From: Rhodospirillales bacterium
GTDB lineage: Bacteria; Pseudomonadota; Alphaproteobacteria; Rhodospirillales; Casp-alpha2
Direction: 5' to 3'
Assembly (NCBI GenBank): GCA_017644185.1
Contig: JAEPMA010000006.1
Span: 143,728-207,727, forward strand
Length of the DNA stretch: 64,000 bases
The position numbers and the translations under genes were made by a program. Shown here in pieces: positions 16,086 to 24,702 of the stretch; within the stretch, counting starts at the first letter, position 1; each line of letters opens with the position of its first letter. The notes under the pieces are model-generated. The model saw only the letters and a program-made list of their open reading frames with translations, did not search any database and was not told the origin of the DNA.

Positions 16086-17624
16086 ATGCTTGAACCGCGA
16101 CAAGACGAAATCGTCGCATTTCTGAAAGCGGCGCTGACGGAAGGCGGGCAACCGCCGAAAATCGTTACGACCCATATCTCCGTCGTCTTTTTGATTGGAG
16201 ATAAAGCCTTCAAGCTGAAGCGCGCGGTCGAGTTCCCGTTTCTGGATTTCCGAACGCTGGAGGCTCGCCACGAGGCATGTCTGCGCGAAGTGGAGATCAA
16301 CCGCCGGACTGCGCCGAAGATTTATCTCGGCGTCGTGCCGGTCACCCGCGCACAGGACAAGTTCGAAATCGGTGGCGACGGCCAGGTTGTGGATTGGCTG
16401 GTCGAAATGACCCGGTTCGACGAAACGCAGCTTTTCGACCGCCTTGCGGGCGTCGACAAGGGCCTCAGGCGGCCCGTCATAGAAGAGCTCGCCGACGTGA
16501 TCGCGGATTTCCATGCCGGTGCGGCGCTTCGCCCGGACCGAGGTGGTTTTACCGGCATTCGCAATATCGCTGAGAACAACGTCCTATCCTTCGAACGGCT
16601 TTCCGACACCGGCATCTTCGATGCAAAAGAGGTTGAGAGCGTAACCGGTCGGACGCTGGAACTGATCGACGCCTTTTCAAGTGTGCTCGACACCCGGCGG
16701 ATGGAGGGGCGGGTGAGAGCGTGTCATGGCGATCTGCATCTCCGTAATATTTGCCTCTATGATGGCAAGCCGACGCTCTTTGACGCGATTGAGTTCTCCA
16801 CCGACTTTTCAGATATCGACGTCCTCTACGATCTGGCATTCCTTTTGATGGACCTGGATTTCCACGGCAAGGAACGTTTGGCATCGTTTCTGTTCAATCG
16901 CTATCTCGACGTCGGTGACGAGCGAGCGGACGCGTTCGATGTCTTGCCGATTTTCCTCACCATGCGCGCACAGATCCGCGCACATGTCGGCGCAGCCATC
17001 GCCGCGTCCCAAAGCGACGAGAATGATAAAGTGCGCGAAACAGAGACTGCACAGCGCTATCTGGAACTGGCGGCGAACTATCTTGAACCGTCCGCGCCCC
17101 GGCTTGTCGCGGTCGGCGGTTTGTCGGGGTCGGGGAAGTCGCGGCTTGCCCGCGAGGTCGCCCGCTATCTGGGGCGCAGGCCGGGTGCCCGCGTGGTGCG
17201 TACCGATGTCGTCCGCAAACGTCTTGCGGGTCAGCACCCGAACGAGAAACTCGGGGCGGATGGCTACACCAAGGAAATGACAGATCAGACCTACGCAACT
17301 TTCTACGATCAGGCGCGTATCGCGCTGGAGAGGGGGCAGAGCGTCGTCCTCGACGCCGTGTTCGCGAACGAGGAACAACGCATCCAGGCCGAGACAGTGG
17401 CCGAAGGTTGTGGGGTGCCGTTCACCGGCATTTGGGTCGATGCGCCGGATGAGGTTCGTCTCGAACGGGTGGCAACGCGAACGCGTAACGTGTCGGACGT
17501 TACTGTCGATATCGCTGCCAGGCAGTCGACTTATGAGCTTGGCGAGATTAATTGGTCACGTGTGGACAGCGGCGGAAAAAAACGGGAAACGGTGCGTCAG
17601 GCGCGTGCGTTATTAGGGGTGTAA
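16086..17624 (+). CDS. Fusion of APH-like kinase and P-loop ATPase
   Basis: 512 residues. The N-terminal half (about 1-330) resembles aminoglycoside/choline-type phosphotransferases, with the Brenner motif CHGDLHLRNI and metal-binding FDAIEFS near residue 240. The C-terminal half (about 335-512) is a small P-loop kinase-like domain with Walker A GLSGSGKSRLA and an RTDVVRK segment. This architecture is widespread in Alpha- and Gammaproteobacteria without a firm function. ATG 16086 is chosen; TTG 16080 would overlap the preceding stop (TTGA). It is third in the pdxH-exporter-kinase transcription unit. Phosphorylation of a small metabolite is the best guess. Confidence 0.85.
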   Translation: MLEPRQDEIVAFLKAALTEGGQPPKIVTTHISVVFLIGDKAFKLKRAVEFPFLDFRTLEARHEACLREVEINRRTAPKIYLGVVPVTRAQDKFEIGGDGQVVDWLVEMTRFDETQLFDRLAGVDKGLRRPVIEELADVIADFHAGAALRPDRGGFTGIRNIAENNVLSFERLSDTGIFDAKEVESVTGRTLELIDAFSSVLDTRRMEGRVRACHGDLHLRNICLYDGKPTLFDAIEFSTDFSDIDVLYDLAFLLMDLDFHGKERLASFLFNRYLDVGDERADAFDVLPIFLTMRAQIRAHVGAAIAASQSDENDKVRETETAQRYLELAANYLEPSAPRLVAVGGLSGSGKSRLAREVARYLGRRPGARVVRTDVVRKRLAGQHPNEKLGADGYTKEMTDQTYATFYDQARIALERGQSVVLDAVFANEEQRIQAETVAEGCGVPFTGIWVDAPDEVRLERVATRTRNVSDVTVDIAARQSTYELGEINWSRVDSGGKKRETVRQARALLGV

Positions 17625-17699
17625 TCCACCCTTTGCGAAAATCCGTGAAAAGGCGCATCATGTTGATTAACAACAATTGCTAACAGGCAGAGGTGCTCA

Positions 17700-18563
17700 A
17701 TGGTCAATACGATCCTGTGTCCGCTGAGCGGCGCTCCGGAAAACGAGGAAGTGCTGAACAAGGCGTATTCAGTCGCCAAGGAACTCAAAAGCCATCTTGA
17801 GGTCCTTCACGTCGAACCGGAGGCCAAGGAATCCATCCCGCTGCTGGGTGAAGGCATGTCCGTCGCGATGGTCGAGGACATGATCGGCATGGCGGAGAAA
17901 GAAGCCTCTGAACGCGTCGCCCGTGCGCGCAAGCTTTTTGATGAAGCTCTAAAGCGCCACGATGTGACCGTCGCCGACAAGCCGAGCGGCGAGAAAAAAA
18001 TGACCGTCAGCTGGCGCCACGAACATGGCCGCGAAGACGAAGTTGTGGCCAGGATCGGCCGTCTGAACGATTTGATCGTCGTCGCCCGCCCGGGTGACAG
18101 CGACGATGTCCTGACACCGATGACACTGAATGCCGCGATCTTCGAAAGCGGCCGGCCGGTGTTGGTCGTGCCGCCTGGGTCGGCCGGCTCGATGCGGAAA
18201 AGGATCGCGATTTCCTGGAACGGCAGTGTGCAGTCGGCACGCGCCGTCTCGTCTGCGGTCCGGATGCTGGAACAGGCAGAAGCCGTGATGGTTTTGACCG
18301 CCGACAGTTTCCGCACCTCGGGCGCGCGGGGCCCGGAACTCGCGCAGTATCTGGAATGGCATGGCATCAAGCCCGACACCAAGGTGTTCGAGGCGCCGGC
18401 GGGCAGCGTCGGGCCGAAGCTTTTGGAAGAGTGCGAGAAGTTCGGCGCCGATCTATTGGTCAGTGGGGCCTATACCCACAGCCGGATGCGTCAGCTTATC
18501 CTGGGGGGCGTCACGAAATACGTTCTCGGGCATGCGCAAATACCGATGCTGATGGCGCACTGA
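17700..18563 (+). CDS. Tandem universal stress protein (UspA family)
   Basis: 287 residues forming two Usp domains (about 1-150 and 160-287). The second domain keeps the ATP-binding-type C-terminal signature: SGAYTHSRMRQLILGG followed by a stretch ending IPMLMAH. The first domain is degenerate. It precedes the TAXI-TRAP transporter genes by 83 bases in the same direction. Usp proteins are known as accessory regulators of some TRAP transporters (for example TeaD of the ectoine system), so a regulatory link to the transporter is a reasonable inference. Confidence 0.87.
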   Translation: MVNTILCPLSGAPENEEVLNKAYSVAKELKSHLEVLHVEPEAKESIPLLGEGMSVAMVEDMIGMAEKEASERVARARKLFDEALKRHDVTVADKPSGEKKMTVSWRHEHGREDEVVARIGRLNDLIVVARPGDSDDVLTPMTLNAAIFESGRPVLVVPPGSAGSMRKRIAISWNGSVQSARAVSSAVRMLEQAEAVMVLTADSFRTSGARGPELAQYLEWHGIKPDTKVFEAPAGSVGPKLLEECEKFGADLLVSGAYTHSRMRQLILGGVTKYVLGHAQIPMLMAH

Positions 18564-18646
18564 TCCACAATAAACGCTGATTGATGCCGCCGCGCGTTCG
18601 GATAAAATGCGCAAACATAAGACGCGTCTAACCAGGGGTAACATCC

Positions 18647-19606
18647 ATGACGATCCACAAAGTTGCGCTCGCGGGCGTGGCGGCGGTCGCGGTGCTGCTT
18701 GGCAGCATGGCCGCTGATGCAGAGACCCGTGTCACCTATAAATCCGCGAAATCGACGTCTTCGTATTATCAGATGGCGGTGCAGATCGCCGAGGCCGTCA
18801 AGCGCGGTACGAACGGCAATATGATCCTGACGGTCGAAGAGAGCCAGGGCTCGGTTCAGAACGTCAAGGAAGCGGCCGTGCGGCCGGGAAATTATGTCTT
18901 CACGACCCCGCCGGCGCTGATCAAGCTGGCCCAGGGCGGCAAGAAGATGTTCGAGCCGAAAAACCCCAAGTTCGACGAAATCCGTGGCCTGTTCCCGATC
19001 CCGTCCTTGACGATGCACTTCGTTGTGCGCGCGGATTCCGGTATCAAAACCTTCGCGGATCTGGACGGAAAGTCGTACCTGATCGGCAAGGGCAGCTTTG
19101 GTGCCAAGGAAGCCGAAAAGTACTTCGAAATGTTCGGCATCAAGGACAAGGTCAAACTGGTCGACGTCGAACTCAACGCCGCGGTGGCCGCGCTCAAGAA
19201 CAAGCAGGTCGACGGTTTTGCGACGGCCGGTTCCTACCCCGCGCCGAACGTGATGGAAGCCGCTGCCGGCACCGACATCCACCTGATTTCGATGACCGAC
19301 GAACAGGTCACCGAGAGCAAGCGGACCAAGCTCGTTATTCCGGCCGGGACCTATCCGGGCGTCGATCAGGACACGACGACCACGTCGCTGCCGGTGATGG
19401 CTTACACCACGACGGGCATGAGCGACGACACGGCTTACGCCCTGACCAAGACATATTGGTCGGAGAAAGCGCGCATGGGCAGCGACAACAAGTGGTGGTC
19501 TGCCGTGAAACCTGAAATGCTGGCGCCGATGGCGGGCAAGCTGCACGCCGGTGCGCTCAAGTACTATGCCGAGGCGGGCGTCAGCGTGCCGGACGCGCTC
19601 AAGTAA
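18647..19606 (+). CDS. TAXI-type TRAP transporter solute-binding protein
   Basis: 319 residues with a Sec signal peptide (cleavage after ADA, about residue 25). The mature protein opens TRVTYKSAKSTSSYYQMA, as in TAXI (TRAP-associated extracytoplasmic immunogenic) proteins, and contains the IGKGSFGAKEAEKYFEMFGI hinge region and ALKNKQVDGFATAGSYPAP. It captures an organic acid or amino acid in the periplasm and hands it to the fused permease encoded next. The substrate cannot be inferred with confidence. Confidence 0.92.
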   Translation: MTIHKVALAGVAAVAVLLGSMAADAETRVTYKSAKSTSSYYQMAVQIAEAVKRGTNGNMILTVEESQGSVQNVKEAAVRPGNYVFTTPPALIKLAQGGKKMFEPKNPKFDEIRGLFPIPSLTMHFVVRADSGIKTFADLDGKSYLIGKGSFGAKEAEKYFEMFGIKDKVKLVDVELNAAVAALKNKQVDGFATAGSYPAPNVMEAAAGTDIHLISMTDEQVTESKRTKLVIPAGTYPGVDQDTTTTSLPVMAYTTTGMSDDTAYALTKTYWSEKARMGSDNKWWSAVKPEMLAPMAGKLHAGALKYYAEAGVSVPDALK

Positions 19607-19610
19607 TCTT

Positions 19611-21422
19611 GTGAGCGACGACGCCTATACGACCGAAGAGACGCAATCGCGAGTCCGGGGATATTTGATCCTCGGGCTCGCTGCCGTTTCGGTCGGCTTT
19701 CATATGTATCTGATTTTCTCCGGCTTGATCCCGAACTTGATCAGCCGGCCGCTGCACATGGCGCTGGCGCTGCCGTGGGTGTTCGTTTTTGCAAAGACGG
19801 AAAACCCGATCGAGCGGATCACCGGGTGGATCATGGCCGCTTTCGGGATCGCGATTTGTTTCTATATCGCGCTGAACGAAAACGCGCTTGGTGAGCAATA
19901 TGGATATCTGGCCGGTACGGTGCAGATGATCATGGCCGCCGCGCTGATCGTGATCGTGCTCGAAATGGCGCGAAGGGCGATCAGCTGGCCGCTCCCGTTG
20001 GTCGCCGTCATCGTCCTCGCTTATGGGATGTTCGGGGAATACGTGCCCGGGGAATTCGGTCATCCGGGCCTGCCGTGGGCCAGTTTGTTCGGGAACCTGA
20101 CGATTGCCGAAGCGGGCTTCTGGGGGCCGCTGACAGGTGTTTCAGTCAATGTTGTGGCTGTTTTCGTGATCCTGGGCGCCGTTTTGAATGCGGGTGAGGC
20201 TGGGCAGGGGTTCATGAACCTCGCCATCGCGGTGGCGGGCAGGCTCCGCGCGGGGGCGGCGAAAGTCTCGGTGCTGGCATCCGCCTTGTTTGGGTCGTTG
20301 TCCGGTTCGGCGTCCGCCAACGTGGCGTCGACGGGCGCGGTGACACTCCCCGCCATGAAGCGCCTTGGCTATCCGCCGTCGCTGGCGGCGGCGGTTGAGG
20401 CGGTGGCATCCAGTGGCGGACAGATCATGCCGCCGCTGATGGGCGCGGGGGCGTTCGTCATGGTCGAATTGTTGGGGGTGCCTTACACCGACATCATGGC
20501 GGCGGCCTTATTGCCGGCCCTGTTGTTTTTCTTCGCCGTCTGGGTCGGTGTCGACGGGTTCGCAAAGCGGACCGACCTTCGCGCCATGGACACGTCTGAG
20601 CAACCCGACCGCAGGACATTGCTGATCACAGGACTGTTCTTCGCCGTGCCGTTTGCGGTCTTGTTGGAACGTTTGTTTATCGGCGGTTATACGCCGCAGT
20701 ATGCTTCCGCCGTCGCGATCGCGGTCTCCATCGTGTTGTTGGCGTTCAACGCCGAGGGCACGTTCTCTATCCCAATGTGGGCCCGCCGCTTCGCCGATGC
20801 CCTTGTCAACGCGGCCGGGCAGATCGCGACGGTCGCGTCGATCATCCTTTGTGCGGGAATCGTGATCGGGGTGCTGCAGATGACAGGGCTCGGCGTCAAG
20901 GTGACGTCGACGATCATCGCGCTCTCGGGCGGGGAATTGTGGGCGGCGCTATTGTTGACCGCCCTCGCGTGCCTGATCCTGGGGATGGAGGTGCCGACAA
21001 CCGCCGCCTACGTGATTTGCGTTTCGGTGACCGGCCCGGCGCTTGAGGAGTTGGGCTTGCCGCTTCTTCACGCGCACCTGTTTGTTTTCTGGTTCGCCCT
21101 TTTGTCGACCATCACGCCACCCGTCTGCGGGACGGTCTTCATCGCCGCAGGTATGGCTGATGCGCCGTGGTTGCGCGTGGCGGGTGTCGCGATGCGGTTG
21201 GGACTCGGGCTGTATCTTATCCCGCTTGCGTTTGTCGCCAACCCAGCTTTGATCGCACTCAAGACCGATCCCGTGATGGCGCTTCTTGCCATGATCAAGA
21301 TCGGGATTGCGCTCTGGCTGCTCAGTCTGGCGTTAATTGCGGCGCGCCCGATCTGGCAGCGCGCCATCGCCTGCGCGGCCGGGCTGGCCTTGATGTTCCT
21401 GTTGCCGATTTCCGTGACTTAG
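19611..21422 (+). CDS. TRAP transporter fused permease (DctQM type)
   Basis: 603 residues from GTG 19611, four bases after the binding-protein stop. An earlier in-frame ATG lies inside the preceding gene and adds a non-conserved N-terminus. The first ~130 residues with four membrane helices correspond to the small DctQ-like subunit, and the remainder (about 14 helices) to DctM. Signature regions are GSLSGSASANVASTGAVTLPAMKRLGYPP (about residues 225-255) and GGQIMPPLMGAGAFVM. Together with the TAXI protein it forms a Na+- or H+-driven secondary importer in the inner membrane. Confidence 0.93.
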   Translation: MSDDAYTTEETQSRVRGYLILGLAAVSVGFHMYLIFSGLIPNLISRPLHMALALPWVFVFAKTENPIERITGWIMAAFGIAICFYIALNENALGEQYGYLAGTVQMIMAAALIVIVLEMARRAISWPLPLVAVIVLAYGMFGEYVPGEFGHPGLPWASLFGNLTIAEAGFWGPLTGVSVNVVAVFVILGAVLNAGEAGQGFMNLAIAVAGRLRAGAAKVSVLASALFGSLSGSASANVASTGAVTLPAMKRLGYPPSLAAAVEAVASSGGQIMPPLMGAGAFVMVELLGVPYTDIMAAALLPALLFFFAVWVGVDGFAKRTDLRAMDTSEQPDRRTLLITGLFFAVPFAVLLERLFIGGYTPQYASAVAIAVSIVLLAFNAEGTFSIPMWARRFADALVNAAGQIATVASIILCAGIVIGVLQMTGLGVKVTSTIIALSGGELWAALLLTALACLILGMEVPTTAAYVICVSVTGPALEELGLPLLHAHLFVFWFALLSTITPPVCGTVFIAAGMADAPWLRVAGVAMRLGLGLYLIPLAFVANPALIALKTDPVMALLAMIKIGIALWLLSLALIAARPIWQRAIACAAGLALMFLLPISVT

Positions 21423-21424
21423 AG

Positions 21425-22180
21425 TTAGGGCTTGGGTTTCAGCACCTTCGCCATGTAGTCGGCGGGCTCAGACGTTTGGTATGACGCGGCGAACGCATCC
21501 ATGCTTTCCGAGATCGCTTGATCGATCGATAGATCATTCCACGACCGGTTCAGGCGTTTTTGCGTACGGACCGCCTGCGGCGCCGAATGCAGGATTGCGT
21601 CGCACGCTTTTTCGACCGTGATGTCCAATTGATCCGCCGGGACCAGCTTTTCGACAAAACCCCACTCGTAGGCGGTTTTCGCGTCGATGACCTCGCCGGA
21701 AATTACCAGCCAGTCGGCGCGACCTTTCCCCATGAGCCGCGGCAATAACACCGCCTGGATAACGGACGGGATGCCAACCCTGACTTCCGGCATGCAGAAA
21801 CTGGCGTTCTCGCTGGCGACCCTAAGATCGCAGACAGCCGCCATCTCCATCGCACCGCCGATGCACGCCCCCTGCATTCGGCAGATCACTGGCACCGGAA
21901 TATCTGCGACGGCCTGAATGGCGCGGCGTAGCGTATCGATAAAACCGTGCGCCGTATCCGCCGTTTGCGCCGCCAATTCGGTGATGTCTGCCCCGGCGGA
22001 GAACACCTTGTCGCCTTCGGATCTCAAAACGACGGCGCGGACGCTGTCGTCGCCCGCGAGTTCCGTCGCGGCGTCGGCGATGGCGTTGATGTGTTCGGCG
22101 TTGAGGGCGTTGCGCTTCTCAAAACGGCGGATTTCGATTTCGGCAATGCCGTTTTCGGCCCGGTTGATATTGACGCTCAT
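21425..22180 (-). CDS. Enoyl-CoA hydratase/isomerase family protein
   Basis: 251-residue crotonase-fold enzyme. The oxyanion-hole segments are KVFSAGADITEL (about residues 58-69) and GACIGGAMEMAAVCDLR (about 102-118). The usual second catalytic Glu region reads PEVRVGIPS. The start ATG at 22180 is preceded by AAGGGA; a longer in-frame extension to 22279 lies inside the upstream kinase gene and is not conserved. Its start overlaps the kinase stop by four bases. It hydrates or isomerises an enoyl-CoA; the acyl chain is unknown. Confidence 0.9.
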   Translation of the reverse strand: MSVNINRAENGIAEIEIRRFEKRNALNAEHINAIADAATELAGDDSVRAVVLRSEGDKVFSAGADITELAAQTADTAHGFIDTLRRAIQAVADIPVPVICRMQGACIGGAMEMAAVCDLRVASENASFCMPEVRVGIPSVIQAVLLPRLMGKGRADWLVISGEVIDAKTAYEWGFVEKLVPADQLDITVEKACDAILHSAPQAVRTQKRLNRSWNDLSIDQAISESMDAFAASYQTSEPADYMAKVLKPKP

Positions 22181-23115
22181 GCGGATTTTTCCCTTCCCAC
22201 GTTTTTGGGCCATAGCCAGGCCGCGCCGCGCACGCCCGAGCTGTCGCCGTGTTTGTTTTTGACGCATGGCGTGTTGCACACGTCTGAAAAAACATACTGC
22301 CCGAGCGCCTTAGGTAAAACGTCGTAAATGATGTCGAGATGCGAGAGGCCGCCCCCAAACACGACCACGTCGGGGTCGAGGATATTGACGACACCGGATA
22401 TCGCCCGGGCCAGGCGGTCGGTATAACGGCTCAGTGCGGCGACGGCGCGTTCGTTCCCCTCGTTTGCGAGGCGCGCGATCTCGGTCGCGGCCAACTCGGG
22501 GCCGCCGCCGGCGGCGAAGTCGTTCGCGAGTCCGGGGCCGGAGAGGAAAGTCTCGATGCAACCCGGCTTCCCACAGTAACACGTTGGGCCCGGATGCTCC
22601 TCCAACCCGCCGATCGCCTGCGGCCAGGGCAGGGGGTTATGGCCCCATTCGCCGGCGATGGCGTTGACGCCTGAATGGGTGCGGCCGTCGATGGCGATGC
22701 CGCCACCGACACCGGTCCCGAGAATCACGCCGAACACCATCTGATAACCCTGGCCGGCGCCGTCGGTGCCCTCGGACACCGCAAAACAGTTCGCATCGTT
22801 GGCGAGCCTTACCGGCAGCTTCACGGCGTTTCTTAAATCATCGTCGAGCGGCTTACCGATCAGCCAGGTCGAGTTGGCATTCTTGACGAGGCCGGTCTCG
22901 GGAGAGATCGCGCCCGGGATGCCGACACCGACCGTGGCGTCCATCCCACACCCCGCTTCGGCGGCGACGGATTCGACCAGTTCCTTGATGGCACGGACGG
23001 TTGCGTCGTATTCACCACGCGGGCTGTCGATGCGCCGGCGCACACGCGTTTCCCCATCCTCATCAAGGACGATGGCTTCGGTCTTGGTGCCGCCGAGGTC
23101 GATGCCGATACGCAT
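22177..23115 (-). CDS. ROK family sugar kinase (fructokinase/Mak-like)
   Basis: 312-residue ROK kinase. It shows the N-terminal ATP-phosphate loop DLGGTKTEAIVLD, catalytic LANDANCFA (Asp at about 107), LGTGVGGGI, and the zinc-binding GHNP...CYCGKPGCIET signature (about residues 160-195), where the His and three Cys bind structural zinc. It phosphorylates a hexose such as fructose, glucose or mannose in the cytosol. The ATGA overlap with the enoyl-CoA hydratase gene suggests co-expression without an evident metabolic connection. Confidence 0.92.
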   Translation of the reverse strand: MRIGIDLGGTKTEAIVLDEDGETRVRRRIDSPRGEYDATVRAIKELVESVAAEAGCGMDATVGVGIPGAISPETGLVKNANSTWLIGKPLDDDLRNAVKLPVRLANDANCFAVSEGTDGAGQGYQMVFGVILGTGVGGGIAIDGRTHSGVNAIAGEWGHNPLPWPQAIGGLEEHPGPTCYCGKPGCIETFLSGPGLANDFAAGGGPELAATEIARLANEGNERAVAALSRYTDRLARAISGVVNILDPDVVVFGGGLSHLDIIYDVLPKALGQYVFSDVCNTPCVKNKHGDSSGVRGAAWLWPKNVGREKSA

Positions 23116-23237
23116 GGAAAAGAGATTAAACCATCGTCCAGCACCTGTTCACCCCCGCAATAACCGAAACAATCCATATTTTGTTGGTTGTACGAAATGT
23201 GGGTTTTTTGTTAACCATTATATACAAAGAATAGTCG

Positions 23238-23252
23238 AGACCGATTCGGTCT
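23238..23252. promoter_or_regulatory. Inverted repeat upstream of the HTH gene
   Basis: AGACCG-ATT-CGGTCT is a perfect 6-bp inverted repeat with a three-base centre. It lies 31 bases before the HTH gene start, in the AT-rich 168-bp gap shared with the leftward kinase gene. Position and symmetry suit an autoregulatory operator for the adjacent Cro/CI-type protein. Confidence 0.4.
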
Positions 23253-23283
23253 GGGCAAAAACGGAACATTCTGGGGTGTTCAA

Positions 23284-23757
23284 ATGATGGATGAGGCAAT
23301 CCGATCCGACGGGCCGGAAGAAGACATGACCGGTACCTGGGCACCGGACTTGATCGACGTCAGACCCGTGTTCCGTGGTCTGGCCGACGGCGGCGTCGCC
23401 GGCAAGGACATCGCGAAGATGCTGGGCGTTGCACCGTCCACCGTCAGCAAATGGCGCCGTGGCGCCGCCAAGCCGAACGAAGATGCCATTCAATTTCTGA
23501 CCCTTATTCTCGCCGATATCATTGGCGCCAAGGAACGCGCGCTCGATGCGATGGATGATGTGCCGTTGGCATGGCGCCTTGGCCGCGAGAGTGAGCTTGC
23601 CGCCATGCGACAGTCGCTTTATCGCCAAGAGGCCGTTAACCGGGTCTTGAAGCCGACGGCACTCCGTGACGGAGCCCGCATGTTCCGTGATTGGCTGGAT
23701 CGGGCCGGTGCGCCGGTTCGTGCCGTCCGTCCTCAGACCTTGAGGGTCGTCGCGTGA
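23284..23757 (+). CDS. Cro/CI-type helix-turn-helix protein
   Basis: 157 residues. A helix-turn-helix is visible at about residues 36-65 (VAGKDIAKMLGVAPSTVSKWRRG), the TVSKWRRG recognition helix being typical of Cro/CI/XRE proteins. The C-terminal half is helical and basic, ending MFRDWLDRAGAPVRAVRP, and has no recognisable sensory domain. ATG 23284 follows GGGGTG; ATG 23287 is the alternative. The stop overlaps the GTG start of the next gene (GTGA), so the two proteins are made together. A palindrome 31 bases upstream may be its own operator. No phage or toxin-antitoxin context is seen. Confidence 0.7.
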   Translation: MMDEAIRSDGPEEDMTGTWAPDLIDVRPVFRGLADGGVAGKDIAKMLGVAPSTVSKWRRGAAKPNEDAIQFLTLILADIIGAKERALDAMDDVPLAWRLGRESELAAMRQSLYRQEAVNRVLKPTALRDGARMFRDWLDRAGAPVRAVRPQTLRVVA

Positions 23758-24647
23758 GTGCATCCGCTTTCAATGCGTTGGGGATTTCGCGCGAGGGCCT
23801 GCAGACGGCGCTCGGGATCAAGCAGAGCTATAAAAAGCGCGAACCGCTTGTCATTCCGGGTGACGAGGACCGGTTGCTCGTGCCCGAAAACCTTTTGAAC
23901 AAAGACATCGATCTTTCGGGGTTGGAAGATCCTTTGGCGCTGGCCATGGTGTGCGCCCGCGATCCGGAAGGCTCGATGGCGTTGGCGGCGACCGCCAGAT
24001 TGTGCCCGCTCGGCAACTCGACCAAGCTGGTGCGTGGCGTGGTCGAGATCATCGGCGATACATCGCGTCATGAACTTGTGAAGGAATGCCTGAAATACGT
24101 CACCGAGCATGCCTTCGAGCCGGACAGCATCGGCAAGGTGCGCCAACATGCATCGAAGATCGTCACGGAGACGCGTAAACAATATACGGCAGCTCTCCGC
24201 GAGAATCTGAAATCATTGTTGGATGGCGAAATCGCGCCCCGGCAGTTCGTTCGGGAGTTCTTTGAGCTGACCGAAGCCGGGAACATGCGTCATGACATCC
24301 GAAAGAAGCTGATCCTGAGCCTTCTTCTGTCATCTTCGGTCCGTCCGTCGATCAAATTCATGATGCTCGAGAATTTCGACCGCATGCCGAAGCAGGTGAA
24401 GCTCGGTATCGTGTCGGCGGTGCTAAAGGCGGAGCCGACGCGGCACACCGAAGTCATCAAGGAAGAGCTCAAATACCTGATCAATCAGGAGCGCATGATC
24501 CGGGAAGGTCACGACGTCAACGGCCGTCCGGCGCCCGATCTGCTGAGAGCCAAGGGCATCGAGACCGTGCCGCAGGAATTTCCGACACCCTTTCCCGGCG
24601 AACAGCATCCCGAGAAACCACGTCCCGCATTCGGCCTGAAACGCTGA
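23754..24647 (+). CDS. Uncharacterised all-helical protein coupled to HTH gene
   Basis: 297 residues from the GTG at 23754, which overlaps the HTH gene stop as GTGA. I do not recognise a family. The sequence is predicted almost wholly helical, without signal peptide or membrane segment. Successive helical pairs around residues 55-270 (for example LALAMVCARDPEGSMALAAT, FVREFFELTEAGNMRHDIRK, RMPKQVKLGIVSAVLKAEP) could be HEAT-like. The C-terminus is Pro-rich (PTPFPGEQHPEKPRP), followed by GLKR. A partner of the upstream DNA-binding protein is the natural guess. Confidence 0.7.
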   Translation: MSASAFNALGISREGLQTALGIKQSYKKREPLVIPGDEDRLLVPENLLNKDIDLSGLEDPLALAMVCARDPEGSMALAATARLCPLGNSTKLVRGVVEIIGDTSRHELVKECLKYVTEHAFEPDSIGKVRQHASKIVTETRKQYTAALRENLKSLLDGEIAPRQFVREFFELTEAGNMRHDIRKKLILSLLLSSSVRPSIKFMMLENFDRMPKQVKLGIVSAVLKAEPTRHTEVIKEELKYLINQERMIREGHDVNGRPAPDLLRAKGIETVPQEFPTPFPGEQHPEKPRPAFGLKR

Positions 24648-24702
24648 AACCAAGCGATACCCCGTCTATTGCAAATCGGGGGTAAGGCTTTAAAAACGCG
24701 GC

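Noticed and set aside
23284..24647. Reading the HTH pair as a toxin-antitoxin system
   Set aside because: The second protein is nearly 300 residues, all-helical and lacks any nuclease, kinase or RelE/HipA-like motif; sizes and order do not fit usual systems.
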